The notes: generated from the letters alone by a model not told the origin. DNA of 64,000 bases from an uncultured Pelagibacteraceae bacterium (GCA_902555465.1 CACDSN010000002.1:35900-99899); one strand, 5' to 3'. Counted from the first letter of the stretch, positions 8,216 to 18,653 are shown. Numbers and translations: made by a program.

Positions 8216-8991
8216 TGATAATTTCCTCCTGGAATGTAAATTCTGTACGTGCTCGTATAGAAAATATAAAAAATTATCTTAAAAAATATAAACCTGATAT
8301 TTTAATGATGCAGGAAATTAAAACTGAAAATATCAATTTTCCGTATGATGATTTTTCAAACCTTAATTACGAAAGTCATGTATTTGGTCAAAAGAGTTAT
8401 AATGGGGTTGCCATAATTTCTAAAAATAAATTAAAAAATATAAGGTTTGATTTAATTAAAGATAAATTAAATCAATCAAGAATAATTTCGGCTGACGCTA
8501 TATTTAAAAATAAAAATATTCAATTAATTAATATTTATATTCCAAATGGCAATCCTATAGATACAGCAAAGTATCAATATAAAAAAAAATGGCTTGATGA
8601 TTTAATTAGACAATTAAAATCATGTATAAAAAAAAATCCAAATATAATTCTAGGTGGAGATTTTAATATAATTCCATCATCAGAAGATGTTTACAACGCA
8701 AAGAGTTTTGAGAACGATGCATTATTTAGACTTGAAATTAGAAAAAAATTACGTGAAATGATTAATCTTGGATTTAATGATGTATACAGACATTTTAATA
8801 AGACAAAAGAAGACTATACATTTTGGGATTATATGAGAGGTGCTTGGCAAAAAAATAATGGCATGAGGATTGACCATTTTTTAGTTTCAAATTCAATAAT
8901 TGATAAAATTAAATCAGTCAATATTAATAAAGATCCAAGAGGTCGAAAAAAACCATCGGATCATACACCTATTGAAATTAAATTAGCTTAA
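8215..8991 (+). CDS. xthA: Exodeoxyribonuclease III
   Basis: AP endonuclease and 3'-5' exonuclease of base excision repair. I take the start as the ATG at 8215 (MIISSWNVNSVRARI), which overlaps the erpA stop as TAATG; the ORF-track start at 8185 lies inside erpA and adds ten non-homologous residues. Catalytic segments of the endonuclease/exonuclease/phosphatase fold are visible: MMQEIK with the metal-binding Glu, GGDFNIIPSSEDVYN, and SDHTPIEI at the C-terminus. 258 residues is normal. Its 3' end overlaps the convergent dehydrogenase gene by 9 bp. Confidence 0.95.
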   Translation: MIISSWNVNSVRARIENIKNYLKKYKPDILMMQEIKTENINFPYDDFSNLNYESHVFGQKSYNGVAIISKNKLKNIRFDLIKDKLNQSRIISADAIFKNKNIQLINIYIPNGNPIDTAKYQYKKKWLDDLIRQLKSCIKKNPNIILGGDFNIIPSSEDVYNAKSFENDALFRLEIRKKLREMINLGFNDVYRHFNKTKEDYTFWDYMRGAWQKNNGMRIDHFLVSNSIIDKIKSVNINKDPRGRKKPSDHTPIEIKLA

Positions 8992-9981
8992 AGATTTAAT
9001 TTTATTAATCAATTCCTCGTTAATATTTCTTGGACCTTTATCTAGCCTATTTTTATGTCTTCTTTCCCCCGGTAATCTAACATTGCCCATTGATTTCATT
9101 TTTTCAAAAAATTCATCTGCGTGTTTATCCCAATTGTCATTCGATGTTTTTTCTGGTGAAATTGCTATTATTAATTCTCCACCACTTGGTGGTCCTCCAT
9201 CATTGTTGTCTTTTAATGCGGTTTCATAACTAAAATTATCTCCTACTAAAGCTCCTGCCATCAATTCAACCATCATTGCTATAGCCGAACCTTTGTAGCC
9301 ACCGAACGGTAAAAGTACACCTCCGTCAACAATTTCTCCAGGGTCAGTCGTTTCTTTTCCTTCTTTTGTTAATCCTGTTCCAATAGGAACTTTATGACCT
9401 TCCCTTTTTGCAACTTGAACTTCGCCCATAGCCATAGATGCGGTAGCCATATCATACACTATTGGTGTCTTACCAGGTCTTGGCCAAGCAAACGAAATTG
9501 GATTAGTTCCAAATAATGGCTTAATTGCACCTGCTGGTGCTACAGCTGGCTTGTAAGATGTACAAGCGAAAGCTACTAAACCTTCATCAGCTAATTTTTC
9601 TGTTTCAGGCCACATAGCCGCCATGTGATGAGAATTAGTAATTGCTAAGACCGCAACACCATTTTGTTTAGCAGCCTTAACAAGTTCAGGTAAACCTTTG
9701 TTAAGAACTACAGGTGCTAAGCAATTATTTCCCAAAACCTTGATAACTGACTGAGAAATTTTTTTTACTTCGGGTTGACCTTTTCCGTTTATTTTTCCAC
9801 TCTTTAATCCACTCACATAAGCTGGAAGTCTAAATAAACCATGAGATAATGAACCATCTCTTTCTGCGTTTCTTATTAAATCTGACAATATAGAGGCTGT
9901 TTCATCATCACAGCCGTTTGATAATAACGTTTTTTTTGCTAAATTATAAATTTCTTCTAAAGAAAGACTTACCGTTTTCAT
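8983..9981 (-). CDS. Malate/L-lactate dehydrogenase family (Ldh2/YlbC-type) oxidoreductase
   Basis: NAD(P)-dependent 2-oxoacid or cyclic-imino-acid reductase of the Ldh2 family, which is unrelated to ordinary lactate/malate dehydrogenases. Family features: SHGLFRLPAYV near residue 42 with the active-site His, TNSHHMAAMWPE near residue 114, FGTNPISFAWPRPG near 157, PFGGYKGSAIAMMVELMAG near 222 and VRLPGERR near 306. 332 residues is standard. Family members act on malate, L-lactate, sulfolactate, ureidoglycolate or piperideine-2-carboxylate, and sequence alone does not settle the substrate. It is richer in Gly, Pro and Ala than its AT-biased neighbours. It lies 4 bp after the mannose-1-phosphate guanylyltransferase gene. 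Confidence 0.88.
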   Translation of the reverse strand: MKTVSLSLEEIYNLAKKTLLSNGCDDETASILSDLIRNAERDGSLSHGLFRLPAYVSGLKSGKINGKGQPEVKKISQSVIKVLGNNCLAPVVLNKGLPELVKAAKQNGVAVLAITNSHHMAAMWPETEKLADEGLVAFACTSYKPAVAPAGAIKPLFGTNPISFAWPRPGKTPIVYDMATASMAMGEVQVAKREGHKVPIGTGLTKEGKETTDPGEIVDGGVLLPFGGYKGSAIAMMVELMAGALVGDNFSYETALKDNNDGGPPSGGELIIAISPEKTSNDNWDKHADEFFEKMKSMGNVRLPGERRHKNRLDKGPRNINEELINKIKSLS

Positions 9982-9985
9982 AAAA

Positions 9986-11188
9986 TTATTTTACTCTTCC
10001 ATAAACATCTTGAAATCGAATTATATCTGTTTCTTTTAGAATTGGACCAGTTTGTACTTCAATAATTTTAACAGGTTTTATAAAATTATTTTGAATTCTG
10101 TGTATAGCGCCTCTAGGCACAAATACAGACTCATCAGGTTTTATGTAAAATTTTTTTTTATTGATTGTTATCATTGGTTTTCCGTGTGTTACCATCCAAT
10201 GTTCAGATCTAAAATTATGTTTTTGAAGACTTATGGAGGATTTGGAATTTACAGTTAATTCTTTAACAAGAAAGTTTTTACCTTCAAATAAATTAACATA
10301 TTTACCCCATGGTCTGTAATAAACATTATTTTTTTTAAAATATTTATTCTTATTCTTTTTATAGATTTTTGAAACTTCTCTCCAACTACCTAGATCTGAC
10401 CAAGGCATATTAAGTTTAATAGCATTTATATTTTTTGTTTTCTCCAAAATCGCATAATCAAAAGATTTCTCTATCGATTTAGAAAATGCACTTTTATTTA
10501 AATAGTAGGTATTATTTTTATATTTAGATTTTTTTACAGCCATATGGCAGCTTTTAAATATTTTTGGTTGGTGCTTTTTAAAATTATTGATAATTGAGTC
10601 CTTTCTTAAGAAAAACATACCTGAGTTCCAATAGCCTTTTTGTTTAATTATTTTTTTTGCTAATATTGTTTTAGGTTTTTCAATAAATTTTATAACTTTA
10701 TCTATATTATTAATTTTTTTTGATAAAAAATACCCATATTCACTTGATGGATTATTTGGTTTAATACCGAATATAAATATATTTTTATCGTCTAATTTAG
10801 ATTTATTTTTATTAATAGATTTATTTAGTATATTTGGTTTTTCTATTAAATGATCAGCAGCTAAATAGATTAAAGCTTGTTTTGATGGTATTTCTTTAAC
10901 TAATGCTGATGCCAAAATAGCGGGTGCAGTATTTTTTTTCTCAGGCTCTAAAATAATTTTATATTTTTTAATTTTATTTTTTTTTAGATATTTTCTTACT
11001 TCTTTCAGATATTTTTGATTAGTGCTGATTATAGGATGATCAAAAATTGGATTTTTTATCCTTTCAAGTGTTTTGCTTATAAGGTTCCAACCTCCAAAAT
11101 CTATAAATTGTTTTGCTTGATGTTTTTTTTGGCCTGGCCAAAGTCTTGTTCCTGCTCCTCCGCAAAGGACTATAGGTCTAATTTTCAT
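9986..11188 (-). CDS. manC: Mannose-1-phosphate guanylyltransferase with C-terminal cupin
   Basis: Makes GDP-mannose from mannose-1-phosphate and GTP for surface polysaccharide. The N-terminal nucleotidyltransferase starts with PIVLCGGAGTRLWPGQ and contains EPEKKNTAPAI near residue 81 and FIEKP near residue 168. The C-terminal 110 residues are a cupin (type II phosphomannose isomerase fold) with YRPWGKYVNL, SLQKHNFRSEHW, and VFVPRGAIHRI. The family often fuses isomerase and guanylyltransferase activity, so it could be bifunctional. It is 400 residues against the usual 460-480. Start overlaps the ilvD stop by one base. No other polysaccharide genes are adjacent. Confidence 0.9.
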   Translation of the reverse strand: MKIRPIVLCGGAGTRLWPGQKKHQAKQFIDFGGWNLISKTLERIKNPIFDHPIISTNQKYLKEVRKYLKKNKIKKYKIILEPEKKNTAPAILASALVKEIPSKQALIYLAADHLIEKPNILNKSINKNKSKLDDKNIFIFGIKPNNPSSEYGYFLSKKINNIDKVIKFIEKPKTILAKKIIKQKGYWNSGMFFLRKDSIINNFKKHQPKIFKSCHMAVKKSKYKNNTYYLNKSAFSKSIEKSFDYAILEKTKNINAIKLNMPWSDLGSWREVSKIYKKNKNKYFKKNNVYYRPWGKYVNLFEGKNFLVKELTVNSKSSISLQKHNFRSEHWMVTHGKPMITINKKKFYIKPDESVFVPRGAIHRIQNNFIKPVKIIEVQTGPILKETDIIRFQDVYGRVK

Positions 11189-12906
11189 TAAATATCTGCG
11201 TATACTTTAACTTCATTTTTACCACCAGGATGAGTAGGAGCTCCAAGATAAGCTGGTCCTACTGTTTGTGCGTATTTCCAAAGTGTTCCGTTCCCAAAAT
11301 TTATTTTTTTTGGTTTCCATTTTTTCTTTCGAGCTACTAATTGCTTCTTTGACAAACGTACGTTTATTGTGCCTTTTTTTGCATCAATATCAATAATATC
11401 TCCATTACGCAGAAGGGCAATTGGTCCTCCTAAAGATGCTTCTGGACCAACATGTCCAATACAAAACCCTCTTGTTGCTCCTGAAAATCGTCCATCAGTT
11501 ATTAATGCTACTTTCTCGCCTTTCCCTTGACCATAGATTGCACCAGTAGTTTGCAACATTTCCCGCATACCTGGACCACCTCTTGGACCCTCGTATCTTA
11601 TAATAATAATATCTCCATCCTTATATTTTTTATTTTTGACGGCTTTATATGCAGACTCTTCATTATCAAAACATCTAGCTCTTCCTGTAAATTGTAATTT
11701 TTTTAGACCAGCTATTTTTACTATTCCACCTTCTGGTGCTAAATTACCTTTTAATCCAACAACACCTCCATCAGGCGATAATGGATTGTTATATTTTCTC
11801 ATAACTTTTTGATTTGTATTAAACTTAATATTTTTTAAATTTTCTCTTATAGTCTTGCCTGTAACTGTTAAACAATCTCCATGAATGTAGCCACCATCAA
11901 ATAAAGTTTTAAGAAGCATTGGTACGCCTCCAGCTTTCCACATATCTTTTGCAACATATTTACCACCAGGTTTTAAATCTGCTAAATAAGGAGTCTTTTT
12001 AAAAATTTTTGCAACATCCATAAGATCAAACTTTATTCCTATTTCGTTTGCGATTGCTGGTAAATGTAATGCTGCATTTGTTGACCCCCCTGTGGCTGCA
12101 ACTATTGTGGCTGCATTTTCTAATGCTTTTCTGGTTACAATATCTCTTGGTCTAATATTTTTAGATAATAAATTCATGACTGCTCTACCACTATCTAATG
12201 CATATTTATCTCTTTTAATATATGGTGCAGGTGTTCCTGCAGAAAATGGTAATGCTAATCCTATAGCTTCAGATACACATGCCATTGTATTTGCTGTAAA
12301 TTGTCCTCCACATGCACCTGCGCTAGGACAAGCTTTTAATTCAAGCTTTCTTAAAGCATGAGCAGTCATTTTACCTGATGAATATTTTCCAACACCTTCA
12401 AATACATCAACAACTGTCACATCCTTTCCATTAAATCTACCGGGTAGTATTGATCCACCATAAATAAAAACGCTTGGAACATTTAATCTAACCATTGCCA
12501 TCATTAAACCAGGTAAGGATTTATCACATCCAGCAAGACCAACTAGTGCATCATAACAATGCCCTCTAACTGTTAATTCAGTTGAGTCAGCTATAACATC
12601 TCTGGAAATTAATGAGGATTTCATGCCTTCATGACCCATAGCAATACCATCTGTTACAGTAATGGTACAAAATTCCCTAGGCGTTCCTCCTCTTTGATAA
12701 ACACCTTTTTTAACAGATTGTGCTTGTCTCATCAAAGCTATGTTGCATGGAGCTGCCTCATTCCATGTTGAAACTACACCAACGAAAGGCTTAGCAACAT
12801 CCTTTTCTGTAAGTTTCATTGCATAATAAAATGATCTTTGTGGTGCTTTATCTGGTCCTAAAGTTGTGTGCCTGCTAGGTAATTTTCTTTTATTAAATTT
12901 TTCCAT
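11188..12906 (-). CDS. ilvD: Dihydroxy-acid dehydratase
   Basis: Fe-S dehydratase of valine, isoleucine and leucine synthesis, converting dihydroxy acids to 2-keto acids. Characteristic segments are [16 protein letters not shown] with the first cluster Cys, [20 protein letters not shown] with the second, and [17 protein letters not shown] near the C-terminus. 572 residues matches the IlvD (not Edd) branch. It abuts valS by one base, so branched-chain amino-acid synthesis and valine charging share a transcript. Codon use is less AT-extreme than neighbours, consistent with high expression. Confidence 0.96.
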   Translation of the reverse strand: MEKFNKRKLPSRHTTLGPDKAPQRSFYYAMKLTEKDVAKPFVGVVSTWNEAAPCNIALMRQAQSVKKGVYQRGGTPREFCTITVTDGIAMGHEGMKSSLISRDVIADSTELTVRGHCYDALVGLAGCDKSLPGLMMAMVRLNVPSVFIYGGSILPGRFNGKDVTVVDVFEGVGKYSSGKMTAHALRKLELKACPSAGACGGQFTANTMACVSEAIGLALPFSAGTPAPYIKRDKYALDSGRAVMNLLSKNIRPRDIVTRKALENAATIVAATGGSTNAALHLPAIANEIGIKFDLMDVAKIFKKTPYLADLKPGGKYVAKDMWKAGGVPMLLKTLFDGGYIHGDCLTVTGKTIRENLKNIKFNTNQKVMRKYNNPLSPDGGVVGLKGNLAPEGGIVKIAGLKKLQFTGRARCFDNEESAYKAVKNKKYKDGDIIIIRYEGPRGGPGMREMLQTTGAIYGQGKGEKVALITDGRFSGATRGFCIGHVGPEASLGGPIALLRNGDIIDIDAKKGTINVRLSKKQLVARKKKWKPKKINFGNGTLWKYAQTVGPAYLGAPTHPGGKNEVKVYADI

Positions 12907-15533
12907 TATAAATTTTCTAAGGTTAGTTGTATTTTTTTAACATCTTTTTCTAAATTATTAAAGTTAGTTTTTTCCTGATCTATTAGCTTAGCTGGTGCCC
13001 TTTCTACAAAGTTTTTGTTAGCTAATCTTTGATTTATATTAACCATTTCTTTATTTAATTTATCTAGTTTTTTTTGGAGCGTATCTTTCACTCTTTTTAA
13101 ATCAATATCTTCATCAAAATAAATTTTAAATAGTTCACCATCCAATATTAATGAAGCTGATGATTTATTAAGGTCATTTAAAGTTAAATTTTTAATTCTT
13201 CCTAATTTCATTAAAATTGTTTTATTTTTATCAAAAAAACTTTGTATTTCATTGTTGGTTTTCTCTAAAGAAACTTCGATTAGTGAGCCGGGTGGTACAC
13301 CAAGCTCATTTTTGAATGATCTGATTGATGTAATAAAATCTATAATTTTATTAACTTCTATATGTGATTCATCGGTTTTTCCTTTTTCATGGGACCAGTT
13401 TGCGAACATTAAAAAATCTTTGCTATTTTTATCTAGTTTATTTTTGAGCCAAACTTCCTCGGTAATAAATGGTATAAAAGGATGTAATAAGATCAGTATT
13501 TCTCTAAAAATATAAGATGATACTATTCTTGTTTCCTCTTTAGAAGATTGATTTTCTGAATAATATATAGTTTTAGATAGTTCTAAATACCAATCACAAA
13601 AAGAATGCCATACGAACTGGTATACATTTTTTGCAGCTACATCAAATCTATAATTGTTGATATTTTTTTGAATGTTTTCGCTAACAATTAAAAATTCAGT
13701 AATTATCCATTTATTTATATTGTTATTAATATTTTTAGGTTTCTTTATCTCAGAAAAATCACAATTATTTTGAATAAGAAAATTATTAGCATTCCATATT
13801 TTATTTAAAAAATTTCGATTACCTTTAACCCTATCCTCTGAAAGTTTAACGTCACGCCCCGGAGATGCCATCGATAGAAGAGTAAATCTTAGTGCATCAG
13901 CACTGTATTTTTCTATCAATTCAAGTGGATCAATTACATTGCCTTTAGATTTAGACATTTTTTGTCCCTTCTCATCTCTTACCAAAGCATGTACATAAAT
14001 ATCTTTAAAAGGTTCTTTATTTAAAAATTCCATTCCAAGCATCATCATTCTTGCTACCCAGAAAAATATTATGTCAAAACCAGTAACTAAAACCGAAGTT
14101 GGATAGAAACGGTCTAAATAATCATTTTTTTTTGGCCAACCTAATGTAGCAAAAGGCCATAAACCAGATGAGAACCATGTGTCTAGAACATCTTCATCTC
14201 TTTTTAGTTCAACTTTTTTTTTATAAAAATCTTTTGCTTTTTGTTTTGCTACATCCTCATCTTCTTCAACAAAAACTTTACCATCAGGACCATACCAAGC
14301 AGGTATCTGATGACCCCACCATAATTGTCTAGAAACACACCATGGTTCAATATTGTCCATCCATTGAAAATATGTTTTTGACCAATTCTCTGGGAAAAAT
14401 TTTGTTTTTTTGTTTTCAACTATTTCTTTAGCTTTAATTGATAATTTTTTAGCATCCGCGAACCATTGTTCTGTCAAATAAGGTTCAATGATTGAATTAG
14501 ATCTATCACCATATGGAACCTTATTTTTTATATTCTCTTCTTTTACAAAATAATCTTTTTCTGTTAATAATTTGATTAATGTTTTTCGTGCCTCAAATCT
14601 ATCTAATCCATAAAATTGTTTAGGCGCTTTATCGTTAATTTTACCGTCTTTGGTTAATACATTTATTATCTCTAATTTATTTCTTTGACCTACTTCATAA
14701 TCATTAAAATCATGTGCTGGTGTAATTTTAACTGCACCAGTACCTTGTTCTGGATCTGCATATTCATCTTCTATAATTTTAATTTTTCTCTCTACAATCG
14801 GTATTATTGCATTTTTACCAACTATCTTTTTATATCTATCATCCGATGGATTAACAGCTATTGCGGTATCACCTAACATTGTTTCGGGTCTCGTAGTCGC
14901 AATAGTGATAAATTCTTTTGTATTTTCAATTTGATATTTAATATAGTAAAGTTTTGAATTTACTTCTCTTTGATCAACTTCTAAATCTGATATTGCTGTC
15001 TTTAAAACTGTATCCCAATTAACAAGTTTCTTTGATTTAAAAATTAAACCTTTTTTATATAAATCAACAAAAACCTTTCTTACTGATGCAGAGAGATTTT
15101 CATCCATTGTGAAAGCATTTCTAGACCAATCACAAGAACACCCTAATTTTTTAAGCTGATTGATAATTATATCACCATATTGATTTTTCCATTCCCACAC
15201 TTTTTTTACGAATTTTTCTCTTCCAATTTCATCTTTTTTAATACCTTCTTTTTCTATTTTTCTCTCAACAAGTGCTTGTGTTGCTATTCCAGCATGATCT
15301 GTACCTGGCTGCCATAAAGTTTCAAAGTTATTCATTCTATGAAATCTTATTAATAAATCTTGAATTGAATTATTCAAAGCATGGCCCATATGCAGACTAC
15401 CAGTTACATTAGGAGGAGGTATTACAATAGAAAATTTTTTTATGTTTTTTTTTGGTTTAAATAAGTTGTTATTTTCCCAATAAGAATAAATCTTATTTTC
15501 TACTTCTGTATGAATATATTTATCAGAACTCAT
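12906..15533 (-). CDS. valS: Valyl-tRNA synthetase
   Basis: Class I synthetase with CP1 editing domain. HIGH motif appears as [16 protein letters not shown] near residue 42-56, KMSKS as [17 protein letters not shown] near residue 525, and the CP1 region has [12 protein letters not shown] near 214. A C-terminal coiled coil (final 65 residues, [13 protein letters not shown]) is present as expected for ValRS. 875 residues is normal. It is first in a four-gene leftward run (valS-ilvD-manC-Ldh2) and starts 117 bp from tRNA-Cys. Confidence 0.97.
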   Translation of the reverse strand: MSSDKYIHTEVENKIYSYWENNNLFKPKKNIKKFSIVIPPPNVTGSLHMGHALNNSIQDLLIRFHRMNNFETLWQPGTDHAGIATQALVERKIEKEGIKKDEIGREKFVKKVWEWKNQYGDIIINQLKKLGCSCDWSRNAFTMDENLSASVRKVFVDLYKKGLIFKSKKLVNWDTVLKTAISDLEVDQREVNSKLYYIKYQIENTKEFITIATTRPETMLGDTAIAVNPSDDRYKKIVGKNAIIPIVERKIKIIEDEYADPEQGTGAVKITPAHDFNDYEVGQRNKLEIINVLTKDGKINDKAPKQFYGLDRFEARKTLIKLLTEKDYFVKEENIKNKVPYGDRSNSIIEPYLTEQWFADAKKLSIKAKEIVENKKTKFFPENWSKTYFQWMDNIEPWCVSRQLWWGHQIPAWYGPDGKVFVEEDEDVAKQKAKDFYKKKVELKRDEDVLDTWFSSGLWPFATLGWPKKNDYLDRFYPTSVLVTGFDIIFFWVARMMMLGMEFLNKEPFKDIYVHALVRDEKGQKMSKSKGNVIDPLELIEKYSADALRFTLLSMASPGRDVKLSEDRVKGNRNFLNKIWNANNFLIQNNCDFSEIKKPKNINNNINKWIITEFLIVSENIQKNINNYRFDVAAKNVYQFVWHSFCDWYLELSKTIYYSENQSSKEETRIVSSYIFREILILLHPFIPFITEEVWLKNKLDKNSKDFLMFANWSHEKGKTDESHIEVNKIIDFITSIRSFKNELGVPPGSLIEVSLEKTNNEIQSFFDKNKTILMKLGRIKNLTLNDLNKSSASLILDGELFKIYFDEDIDLKRVKDTLQKKLDKLNKEMVNINQRLANKNFVERAPAKLIDQEKTNFNNLEKDVKKIQLTLENL

Positions 15534-15543
15534 TGATTATTGT

Positions 15544-15572
15544 TTTATAAATTAATCAAATTTAATAAACAA
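15544..15572 (-). promoter_or_regulatory. Candidate valS promoter
   Basis: On the minus strand TTGTTT (15567-15572) and TATAAA (15544-15549) are separated by exactly 17 bases, with the -10 match strong and the -35 match only partial. Predicted transcription would start about four bases before the valS ATG, giving a nearly leaderless message. In DNA this AT-rich such matches arise by chance, so confidence is low. Confidence 0.25.
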
Positions 15573-15650
15573 TATCGAATTTGAATATTTAAATTATAGA
15601 CTAATTTACAAAATCAACTATATAAGATGATCAATAGACCCTTCAAAAAC

Positions 15651-15724
15651 GGCAACGTGGCGGAATGGTTACGCAGAGGATTGCAAATCCTTGTACCCCG
15701 GTTCGATTCCGGGCGTTGCCTCCA
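15651..15724 (+). tRNA. tRNA-Cys (GCA)
   Basis: A complete cloverleaf can be drawn. The acceptor stem GGCAACG pairs perfectly with CGTTGCC, the anticodon loop reads TTGCAAA with GCA anticodon, and the T arm contains GGTTCGATTCC. The discriminator base is U, which is the cysteine identity element, and CCA is encoded (15722-15724). It stands alone with the next tRNA 150 bp downstream on the same strand. Confidence 0.97.
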
Positions 15725-15844
15725 AAACATAGATTTCTAAATTTCTAATAAAAAACGTAACTATTATATAAGTGAAGTTTACTGACTTGTGTTTAAGAAT
15801 TTTAATAAAATAAATTCACAATTTCGATTTACAGTTCAGCTTGT

Positions 15845-15874
15845 ATGTTATAAAAGCTTTTGATTTTATAACAT
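15845..15874 (+). repeat. Perfect 11-bp inverted repeat abutting tRNA-Asn
   Basis: ATGTTATAAAA (15845-15855) and TTTTATAACAT (15864-15874) are exact reverse complements with an 8-base loop GCTTTTGA. The right arm ends on the base before the tRNA-Asn 5' end. The left arm contains TATAAA, a plausible -10 element, with TTTACA 15 bases further upstream. It could be a promoter-operator or a hairpin in the pre-tRNA leader next to the RNase P cut. The repeat is seen directly; its role is inferred. Confidence 0.5.
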
Positions 15875-15950
15875 TCCTCGGTAGCTCAGTTGGTAGAGCA
15901 GTTGACTGTTAATCAATTGGTCGCAGGTTCGAGTCCTGCCCGAGGAGCCA
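15875..15950 (+). tRNA. tRNA-Asn (GTT)
   Basis: Acceptor stem TCCTCGG pairs with CCGAGGA, the D arm reads GCTCAGTTGGTAGAGC, the anticodon loop CTGTTAA gives GTT, and the T arm is CAGGTTCGAGTCCTG. The discriminator is G and CCA is encoded at 15948-15950. The 3' end is only 4 bp from the stop codon of the convergent XRE gene, with no terminator hairpin between them. Confidence 0.97.
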
Positions 15951-15954
15951 ATAA

Positions 15955-16323
15955 TTATCCAACCTTAGATATCTGTGAACTAATATTCAAATTTTTAGAA
16001 AATTTAATTTTTTGATCCTCAGTTAATTCAGAGTATAGTTTAACTAAAAAATTATAATTCACATTCATATGTCCTTCTTTTGATTTTTCTATATTTATTA
16101 AATATTCAGAAAAATCTTCAAAAAAATAGTTAATAGGTACTTTTAAATAATTTGATAATTGTAGCAATCTTAATGAGCTCACTCCATTAGTCCCTTTTTC
16201 ATATTTTTGAATTTGTTGAAATGTAACATTAATTGCTTTTGCAACTTTTGTTTGTGTTAAACCTAAAGCTAATCTTCTTAACTTAAGTTTGTTTCCTAGA
16301 TGTTTGTTAAAATTTTCTTCCAT
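15955..16323 (-). CDS. XRE-family transcriptional regulator
   Basis: Small DNA-binding protein. The helix-turn-helix spans about residues 10-65 from MEENF: LGNKLKLRRLALGLTQTKVA, then INVTFQQIQKYEKGTNGVSS as the recognition helix region, and LLQLSNYLKVPINYFF closing the domain. The remaining 55 residues are a short charged tail of unknown role. I chose the ATG at 16323 because GAGGGG lies seven bases upstream; the ORF-track start (16338) adds MRGQG. This layout resembles small alphaproteobacterial regulators with the FQQIQKYEKG motif. Target genes cannot be told from the sequence. Confidence 0.88.
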   Translation of the reverse strand: MEENFNKHLGNKLKLRRLALGLTQTKVAKAINVTFQQIQKYEKGTNGVSSLRLLQLSNYLKVPINYFFEDFSEYLINIEKSKEGHMNVNYNFLVKLYSELTEDQKIKFSKNLNISSQISKVG

Positions 16324-16478
16324 TCCTTGACCCCTCAATTAATTTCCGCAAGTGTTAGTTAAGATTATTTAGAGATTTAATGCAAGATATAAAATTTTTA
16401 ATTTTAAAGGATTTCTTGAGATTTGAGAAAGCTGTCAAGCACTAATTTATGACATTTATGCATTGCAGTTTAGAATAT
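16324..16478. other. Non-coding interval between aapP and the XRE gene
   Basis: About 155 bp upstream of the regulator. It contains a perfect TTGACA hexamer on the minus strand (16433-16438) but no good -10 at 16-18 bp, and no hairpin followed by a T-run that would end the aapP transcript. I see no RNA gene in it. It presumably holds the xre promoter and the untranslated end of the aap message. Confidence 0.4.
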
Positions 16479-17213
16479 TTATAAAATTTGACTTAAGAAT
16501 AATTTTGTACGGTCGCTCTTCGGGTTTGCAAAAAACTCTTTTGTTTCTGCTCTTTCAACAATCATCCCTTCATCCATGAAAATTACCTCATCAGCCACTT
16601 CTTTTGCAAAGCCCATTTCATGTGTAACTACTATCATTGTCATTCCAGCTTTAGCTAAATTTACCATTGCGTCTAGTACTTCTTTTATCATTTCTGGGTC
16701 TAAAGCAGATGTTGGTTCGTCAAAAAGCATTATTTTTGGCTCCATACATAAAGCTCTTGCAATTGCACATCTTTGTTGCTGTCCTCCTGAAAGTTGTCCT
16801 GGATATTTAAACGCTTGATCAGAAATTTGTACTTTTTCTAAGTGTTGCATTGCTAATTCTTCAGCATCTTTCTTTGGCATTTGTTTCACCCAAATAGGTG
16901 CAAGTGTACAATTATCTAATATTGATAAGTGAGGAAATAAATTGAATTGTTGAAATACCATTCCAACTTCAGCACGAATTTGCTCTATATTTTTAGTATT
17001 TTCACTTAATTCATTTCCATCAACTACTATTTGACCTTCTTGATGCTCCTCTAATCGATTTATACATCTAATTAATGTTGATTTACCTGAGCCAGATGGA
17101 CCGCAAACAACAATTTTCTTATTTTTTTCTACTTCTAAATTTATATTTTTTAAAACCTGGAAATCCCCAAACCATTTGTTTACATCTTTAATTTGAATAA
17201 TTGGATTAGACAT
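16479..17213 (-). CDS. aapP: General L-amino acid ABC transporter, ATP-binding protein
   Basis: ATPase that powers uptake by the AapQM permease. Walker A is [10 protein letters not shown] near residue 37, the ABC signature [15 protein letters not shown] near 142, Walker [14 protein letters not shown] near 163, and the switch His is in [12 protein letters not shown] near 199. 244 residues is standard for polar-amino-acid importers. It is the last gene of aapJ-Q-M-P, 5 bp after aapM. No terminator is obvious after it. Confidence 0.93.
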   Translation of the reverse strand: MSNPIIQIKDVNKWFGDFQVLKNINLEVEKNKKIVVCGPSGSGKSTLIRCINRLEEHQEGQIVVDGNELSENTKNIEQIRAEVGMVFQQFNLFPHLSILDNCTLAPIWVKQMPKKDAEELAMQHLEKVQISDQAFKYPGQLSGGQQQRCAIARALCMEPKIMLFDEPTSALDPEMIKEVLDAMVNLAKAGMTMIVVTHEMGFAKEVADEVIFMDEGMIVERAETKEFFANPKSDRTKLFLSQIL

Positions 17214-17218
17214 TTTAT

Positions 17219-18652
17219 TTATCTCTCAGTTTTATATTTAATTTCTAAATTATAGCTATATTTACTCATTGCATAACAAATTATCCAGAAAATAATTGCT
17301 GCAAAGACATAGCCTTCCATTGCAAAACCCAACCATTCAGGGTTTGTTTTAGCCAAATTAAGCATTCCAACTATTTCAAGTAACCCTACAACAAAAATTA
17401 ATGGGGTATCTTTTACTAATGCTAAAAAAGTATTAGCAATTCCAGGAATTACTAATTTTAAAGCTTGAGGTAATATTACAAAAATATGCATTTTCCAATA
17501 ACCCATTCCTAATGATTTTGCAGCATCATATTGGCCCCTTGGTAATGCCTGCAAACCTCCTCTTATAACTTCTGCAACATAGGCCGCTTCAAATAAAGAA
17601 ATTGCAATTATACATCTTACAAGTTTATCTACATATACATCTTGAGGGAGAAACATTGGAAACATTACAGAGGACATAAATAAAACTGTTATTAGAGGAA
17701 CCCCTCGCCAAAATTCTATAAAACCAATGCAAATATATCTTATTAATGGAAAATCAGATCTTCTTCCTAAAGCTAAAGCCATACCTATCGGAAAACAAAA
17801 TATCAAACAAAAGAATGATATTATAAAAGTTAATGATAAGCCGCCCCATGCACCAGTTTCTACCCATACAAGTCCTTCAATCATTCCAAGCTCAATATAT
17901 TCTTCAAAGAAAAATACATATTTAAGTAGAATGTATAAGGTTATAGGGACTATTAAAAAGTAATATAACTTAAATTTATTAGGAATTAAAAACCCTAAAA
18001 TTATTGATACTGCCGCAGCTATAATCCCATAAGAAAAATCAAAAAATATTCTGCCACCTGAAATAAAAAAGTAAATAAATAGGAACGAAATAAAAGGGTA
18101 AATTACAACATAATATAATGTTAAATATTTTTTATACTTTTCTGTTGCAAAAAAACCGACAAGTCCTAAAGCAGTTAATGATATAAAAGATAAATTTATT
18201 CTCCATTGTTCTGCATTTGGATACATTCCATACACAAACCTTCTTAACCAGATTTTAATATATGTCCAGCATGCTCCAGTACCAGTGCAGGCTTCCTTTG
18301 AATCACCTACTATAGTTGCATCGATAATAAACCAATTTAGAAATGTAGGTAATGATTTTATAATTGTGAAAATAATTAATAAAGTAAGTATAGCATTAAA
18401 GTTATTTGTATTTATATTTTTATTAATTATATCAAGATTTTTAATACCTGAATGTTCAACTCTAATAAAATAAAGACCTACAAAACCAATAACTAAAGGT
18501 AAAATAAAGCTTAAAAAGCCTGGTAAAAAAGAAGTAACATTTATTAAGAAAAATGAATTTAAAAAAACATCAAAAATTGATAAAAAAATTAAAAATACAC
18601 CTAAGTAATAGTAATTATTAAAGTTATCTTTATTAATATTAACAAGTTTCAT
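17219..18652 (-). CDS. aapM: General L-amino acid ABC transporter, permease AapM
   Basis: Inner-membrane permease with about ten hydrophobic segments. The importer EAA-type loop is [28 protein letters not shown] near residue 350, and it contacts AapP. The N-terminal 250 residues carry extra membrane helices and a Cys-containing loop ([12 protein letters not shown] near residue 120), which makes the product 477 residues against about 385 in Rhizobium AapM. It pairs with AapQ as a heterodimer and sits 1 bp after it. Confidence 0.9.
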   Translation of the reverse strand: MKLVNINKDNFNNYYYLGVFLIFLSIFDVFLNSFFLINVTSFLPGFLSFILPLVIGFVGLYFIRVEHSGIKNLDIINKNINTNNFNAILTLLIIFTIIKSLPTFLNWFIIDATIVGDSKEACTGTGACWTYIKIWLRRFVYGMYPNAEQWRINLSFISLTALGLVGFFATEKYKKYLTLYYVVIYPFISFLFIYFFISGGRIFFDFSYGIIAAAVSIILGFLIPNKFKLYYFLIVPITLYILLKYVFFFEEYIELGMIEGLVWVETGAWGGLSLTFIISFFCLIFCFPIGMALALGRRSDFPLIRYICIGFIEFWRGVPLITVLFMSSVMFPMFLPQDVYVDKLVRCIIAISLFEAAYVAEVIRGGLQALPRGQYDAAKSLGMGYWKMHIFVILPQALKLVIPGIANTFLALVKDTPLIFVVGLLEIVGMLNLAKTNPEWLGFAMEGYVFAAIIFWIICYAMSKYSYNLEIKYKTER

Positions 18653-18653
18653 T

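Noticed and set aside
12906-12910. T-box or leader attenuator for valS-ilvD or trp genes
   Set aside because: ilvD and trpE start within or directly at the end of the preceding gene, leaving no leader, and the valS upstream region has no leader peptide rich in Val, Leu or Ile and no terminator/antiterminator hairpins.
16433-16438. Perfect TTGACA on the minus strand upstream of the XRE gene
   Set aside because: No acceptable -10 hexamer occurs 16-18 bp downstream; the nearest TAAAAT is 26 bp away. I did not call a promoter.
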